From: Agroathelia rolfsii
Taxonomy: Eukaryota > Basidiomycota > Agaricomycetes > Amylocorticiales > Amylocorticiaceae
Length of the DNA: 64,000 nt
Assembly (NCBI GenBank): GCA_018343915.1
Contig: JABRWF010000005.1
Coordinates: forward strand, 2,081,001 to 2,145,000
Direction of reading: 5' to 3'
The translations under genes were made by a program, and so were the position numbers. This document shows positions 59,237-64,000 of this stretch, one piece after another. The stretch's first letter is position 1. Each line of letters starts with the position of its first letter. The notes beneath the pieces were generated by a model. It was not told the DNA's origin. It searched no databases and was given only the letters and a program-made list of their open reading frames with translations.

Positions 59237-62200
59237 GCGATCTCCTTGTGTGTATACAGACCATTTGTGTCACTCTTGGCTTCCCGTTTTCTTCTTCTTT
59301 CACGCATATTTGATGACCCGGGTCGTACTGGGATTTTGTTCTTCTGATAATGCTATTGCTTAGGGCTCCACGTGTGTTCTAGGAAAATATTCATGTCCAA
59401 TCATTTGGTTATGATCCTACCAAAAGCCACTCATCATGAGAACCTATTCGGAAGACCTACAGCTGGTAACAGCCTGCCCACCTCTACATCCGCAAGAATT
59501 AACACTGTCTTTTGCCATATCTATTGATTTTTTTTTACCATTCGGGGTCATCTTTGATGTCCAAGAAATGTACCGATGGGGAAGTCTTAGAAGCCATTCT
59601 AACTTGAAGGATGACATGGCTGGTTAAACTGACTAACAGCGAAAGTACATGTTCGATCGCCGCTCTTACGACTCTATCTTACGTGAGGGTCAGTAAGCGT
59701 AAGCTCCATCTAGAATCATGATCTAGACCTCTAGGCAGGCCTCATGTTGCCGCCCAGATATGAACTAGCAAACTTCTGATTCACCGCATGTTTTCTTCTG
59801 GTCTTAGTGAGCGCGGACTGCTGAACCCCAAAGATTAGGAGAGTGGTTATCTGCCCTAACTAGCATCAGAACATCTATGAATCATGCACTTCCAAAATTC
59901 TGACCATGCACAAATGCAGATGTCCCCATCTCCTTGGTTGGTTAACCCAAATACCTAGTATCTTCATCTCCATACTTGATTCACGCGGCTCAAGCTTGAG
60001 TTTACAGTTTTTGCGGGTGAATGTACAACAAGACCAAGCCAAGAGCTTCGCAAGATCATTTTGCGGCTCAACGGCATACAGAGAACTCTCTACACATGGC
60101 CAAGTATATGATAATATCACGATTATATGCTCGGTTGTCCTGGCAAACAAGGCGTGTATCAGATCACGTTTTCATAAAGAAGACACCTTTGTATGCATTA
60201 TCAACCCATTCCTCACCTTTCGCAACTGAGAGTAACTGCAGGGTCCCTATTCAATCTCGATTAGTATGATAGAATTCGACAAGCCCAAGTCAACAACAAA
60301 CTCTTCTCCGTGTCCGAAGGTCGGCTGAGGGTCAATACAATTCATTGATCGACCACCAACAGAGACGGATCCTTAGACGGATCAACATTCAATATTCAGT
60401 ACTCAGCGTTCAATTTGGCCCCAAGAATTGGAATGATGCACCATAATTTATCTCAGGACTCTCGTTCATTCCTCGAGGTGATGTTGTACTCTCTAAAACT
60501 CTGGAATCCAAAGATCGACCATCTTCATGTTGATGTCATGACAAGGTGTCTCCGTCGAGGAAATAGGGTGGTTGACGTGTATCATCCTCCGTGGATATGA
60601 TATTCACACGCTTAAGGCCCCAACGCAAAGACCGTGGCTTATGGATAATTGTGTAGACACCCTCGAATTTAGCCGTTTAGTACATGGTACGCGTATAGCA
60701 TTGAATCCCTTTCTTTGGTCCCTATGGCAGCAGTGGGTATATTCCCAAGTGGCATGTATGTTCCACTAATCGCATATACTAGAGAAACCGACAATAGCAC
60801 GTCAGTACTACTGTTTCCGATGAAGAACTCAATGAGCGCAGACTTGTACGTGGATCGCAGTCATAACAGAGTCCAGGATAGTTTTCCAAGACGAACCTCA
60901 CAAAGGTGGTCGGGGTTCTCGTTTTTTCAAGATAATGTCCACTCTGAGGGTTGATCTAAGTTGCATGAATATCCCATCCTAATAATTCAGAGGCGCTGTT
61001 TACATGTTAAGAAGGAAAGGCCTTCTCTACATCGAGCTCATTGAAGAGTGTCTAGACTGTGGTAATCTCTGAGAAAGTCACGTTCTCGCTTAGTGCATTG
61101 GCGACCTATTGATATATCTGATATCCAAAAGCTTTTGAATCGGTCATGACGCTTACCTGAACATTCTCTCCGAACTTGTGCATACATTTCGGTTAGACTG
61201 TACGCAAAAACTATTTCATCACGCAATTTAATGATTAACATGATGGTGTCTATGGGTCCAACATCAAGATGTCTTAGATTAGATCTTTCAGCTTGAGACC
61301 TCCCGTCTGTTCTATCAGTAACCGACACTTACCAGTGGCATTGTCAGCAAGGACTTCGAGCCCTGGCCGAATATCTTGATACGTAAAACCCAACACGCTC
61401 AGGTACGACTATATTTCAGGGGGCTTGAGGGTGCAGTCATCCAAAATGTTTCTAGATTCGTTCCTGTTACAAATTACGGGTGTTCCAGAGCGCTCATTAG
61501 TGCATTGAAAATCATAACTATGAGTCGACTGTCATAACCAAACTAGTATCATATAATCCTGCACATATGGATGAAAAATAGAATAGATCATTATAATAGT
61601 ACACTATTTTAGCTGCTGACCTTTTTGAGCGCGTGCAATTTTTGCTCAACTTGAAGCCACGCGTGGCATCCGAGATAGTGATTATAGCTTGGGTGTTGCT
61701 ATCAGATTACGATCGCGTGTAACTTAAACCTGCTTTCTCCGCGGACAATATGATCAAGCCCTTGTTTAGCTGGCAGGTTTTTTCGTTTTCCCAGCTGCTT
61801 TTTCTGGTATTGTTTTCCGTACCTTTTCTGTTATCATTTCGGTTTTTTCGGCTTATTATGCTTTTGCGCGTGTATTCGGGTGAAATAGGGCCGGAAATAT
61901 CGTTGCTCTCATTGCTATCCGATATTCTATTGAACATGGATTTTGAAATTTCGGATGATTACTGTATCCTGGACCAGGTAGATGGGATACATAGCCAATG
62001 ACTCCATATCCAAGAGAGAGAGAGGGAGATTTTTTTAGCTACAAATGGCTATTATTCGATTAGTTACCTTGCTACATTCTAGCGAGCATCATTTGCCATT
62101 CGTGTATGGAAGTGTGTTGATGATATTCGTAGTCGTAAGTTAAATTTGTCTATCTATCGTTGTGAAACATGTATGCGACTTTTTCACTCGGTCATCTATT

Positions 62201-62526
62201 CCGGTTCCCTGCCGGTAATTTTGCAGAGGCAAAAAGAGACACGCGTCTACTTTAAGCGCAGTCTCGTATCTAAATTTGAGCTCCCGGGTTTGTGATGCGT
62301 CGGTGCGCCGCACACGGGGGGCTTCCTTTTTTTCTGATCACCAAACAATATCTCCGCTTGCGATCTGGTCAGTGACGCGTTGGTGCTGTCTGTTTGTTGT
62401 TGTCACTCTCCGCCTCTCTAACCGGCACTCTTCACGCGCGCACCTGGTGGTCTCTTTGATCATCGTCGAAGAGGGAAGAAGGAAAACGACAACACCTCTT
62501 CATTATAATTCAATCTACAGCTGCAC
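59237..62526. other. long gene-free stretch
   Basis: 3.3 kb with no supported gene. Only ORFs under 110 codons occur, none with family motifs. A GA-rich tract lies near 62011-62028. A minus-strand fragment around 61030-61370 looks faintly like decayed coding sequence but cannot be assigned. The right end is the promoter of the SET-domain gene. Confidence 0.5.
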
Positions 62527-63760
62527 ATGGTCACGCCTAATACTTCTACTAAGCGTCTCGACGACCTCCTAAAGTTCTGTCGTGTGGCAGGCGTTCACAT
62601 TGACCCTCGCATCGAGTTGAGAGATGAAGACGAAGATGGTGGCACCAACGATGTAGACACTTTGGCGGCATCAACAGGGATCTCTGTCTATGCTCGCGAC
62701 GTATATATTCCCTCCGAGACATCCCGTAAGTACTACACGAATGGATTGCCATCGGAAATGCAGGCATATCTCAATATGTTTCTCTCTGTCCGCGGCTTAC
62801 AATGCTTTGCGTTAATGCTTATGTTCTGTTTTGTCAACCTCTGGACTCGCCATGTCTTGTCATGTCCCTGATGCATCTTCTTCTGCTTTTCACTGTTCTT
62901 ATCTTGACCGGAACCGGACACTGTTTGTGATATCCTTTAGTGGTCACAATCCCTAAATCAGCTGTGCTTTCGGTGCGCAGTTGCCGTTTAGCAAAGCACA
63001 TCCCGTTCGCGCCGTACGGGCTGGAGGCCCAGCTGGCTCTTGCACTAGCTTTGTATGGAGAGTTGTAAGTCATATTTGTTCATGCTCTTTCTCAATCTTA
63101 TCACTGCCGTTCTCAATATCTCTTCTAATTACTGATTACCTAAAACTTGAGTTCACTATGATGCAACACACGTGTCTGCCATTGTCACTACTCCTACAAG
63201 CTTAAAATTTTCACACACTTCCGTCCTCTTCTTGTAACTTTATTTATTTTATTTTCCATTTGCGTAAGACAATGGACACTTATGATTTTTTTCTCCTGTT
63301 CACATCAACACATCCACAAATATACACATCCCACAGGCTCCAGGCTCACACGTCTCGATGGGCCGGCTACCTGCAATCACTCCCGAAGCGTATCGATGCC
63401 GCACTTCTTTGGGGTGCTACCCTCTTCAGCAGCGGCGGCGGAGATGTTAACAGAACCTGCGAACAAAATAAGCCTACCCCTGATTCTTCTGCCGATACTA
63501 TACAGTCATTTCAAGGTCAAGATCGGCGCAGCGGCATTGCGTTTGCGCTTATGCGTACAGAATTATCCGAGGTTGCTTATAGTGACAGCCATCATAATTT
63601 CGGGCACGATGGCAGCGCATCAACAGCAGTAGAAGAAGAAACGGATAGCAAGCTAGCCCGCCAGATCGCGCGTGGGACGGAAATAGACAAGGCGGTGCGG
63701 GCCGCCCTCGGCCGCGCCGATGAAGAAGATGGGGAAGGAGAGCGGACCGAGCCACCTTGG
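62527..63760 (+). CDS. SET-domain protein methyltransferase (SETD6/RKM-like), 5' part, runs off the window
   Basis: Three exons are visible: 62527-62725, 62941-63064 and 63337-63760. The last ends at a GTGAGT donor with no acceptor before the edge, so the gene is incomplete. The protein starts MVTPNTSTKRLDDLLKFCRVAGVHIDPRIELR. It continues with GISVYARDVYIPSETSLVVTIPKSAVLSVRSC, matching the start of RuBisCO-methyltransferase-like SET proteins. PYGLEAQLALALALYGEL and SRWAGYLQSLP follow, then a long acidic and Ser-rich insert, and RQIARGTEIDKAV before the break. Such enzymes methylate lysines of ribosomal proteins, elongation factors or chromatin; the SET catalytic motifs themselves lie beyond the window. 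The two introns (215 and 272 nt) are much longer than others here. Confidence 0.82.
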
Positions 63761-64000
63761 GTGAGTGCAAAACGCTGGTCAACCATTGGTATGTTGCTGA
63801 ATGAAGAAAAAAAAATGTTTCGGTCTTGCTCCCCTGCCCACGCTTTTCTTTTGTTTTATTTTCATCGACGATGACGAAAAACAAAAATAATGCGCCTGGA
63901 AACTCAACCATCATCAAAAACCTGAATATATGCGCGTCATCCATCTCTGTTTGCCTAATCTCCGCCTCTATTCATAAATTCGATACCCTCGCCCGCTGCG

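Overview
This window is eukaryotic and fungal, most likely from a filamentous basidiomycete (Agaricomycetes; a Rhizoctonia/Ceratobasidium-like genome is a guess). The evidence is dense protein-coding genes cut by very many short introns (mostly 50-75 nt, GT-AG), and a fungus-typical gene set: a SHR3 permease chaperone, SUR2, RHO3, a BEM3-like RhoGAP, a MET1-type siroheme enzyme, a Zn2Cys6 regulator and a BBC1-type actin-patch protein. I see no prokaryotic features, no rRNA or tRNA gene, no CRISPR array and no intact transposon.

I rebuilt exon-intron models by hand. All 18 complete multi-exon models from BBC1-like to SHR3 give a total coding length divisible by three with an uninterrupted frame. 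Left to right: tail of an unidentified gene (1-154, +); BBC1/AIM3-like (-); MET1/siroheme synthase-like (-); a coiled-coil protein (+); a 4.4 kb gene-free stretch; a 17-exon Zn2Cys6 transcription factor (+); RHO3 (+); CAF40/RCD1 of CCR4-NOT (-) divergent from MAK16 (+); SUR2 sphinganine C4-hydroxylase (-) divergent from the dynein intermediate chain (+); alanine/serine-glyoxylate aminotransferase (+); a DUF1295 membrane reductase-like protein (+); an ADF-H/coiled-coil/PH protein (+); IBA57 (-) divergent from PET191/COA5 (+); clathrin heavy chain (-, 27 exons); a PQ-loop protein of the ANY1/SLC66A2 type (-) divergent from an iron-sulfur L-serine dehydratase (+, 22 exons); a PX-PH-RhoGAP (+); SHR3 (+); a 3.3 kb gene-free stretch; and the 5' part of a SET-domain methyltransferase (+) running off the right edge.

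Functionally this is ordinary core-genome content, with many polarity and trafficking genes (BBC1-like, RHO3, RhoGAP, ADF-H/PH, clathrin, dynein, the PQ-loop protein, SHR3). Two mitochondrial Fe-S/respiratory assembly factors (IBA57, PET191) share a 113 bp promoter. Glyoxylate aminotransferase and serine dehydratase both touch serine/glyoxylate/pyruvate metabolism but lie 17 kb apart and are not an obvious cluster.

The observations most worth a second look are: five introns that appear to use GC-AG boundaries; the serine dehydratase, whose predicted last residue is a cysteine split by a terminal intron, so the final exon holds one base of that codon plus the stop; several 7-14 nt microexons; a 45-nt hairpin at 32.9 kb; a repeated GTGGTCA motif before the aminotransferase; and the ADF-H + PH domain combination. 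I found no convincing novel multi-gene system.
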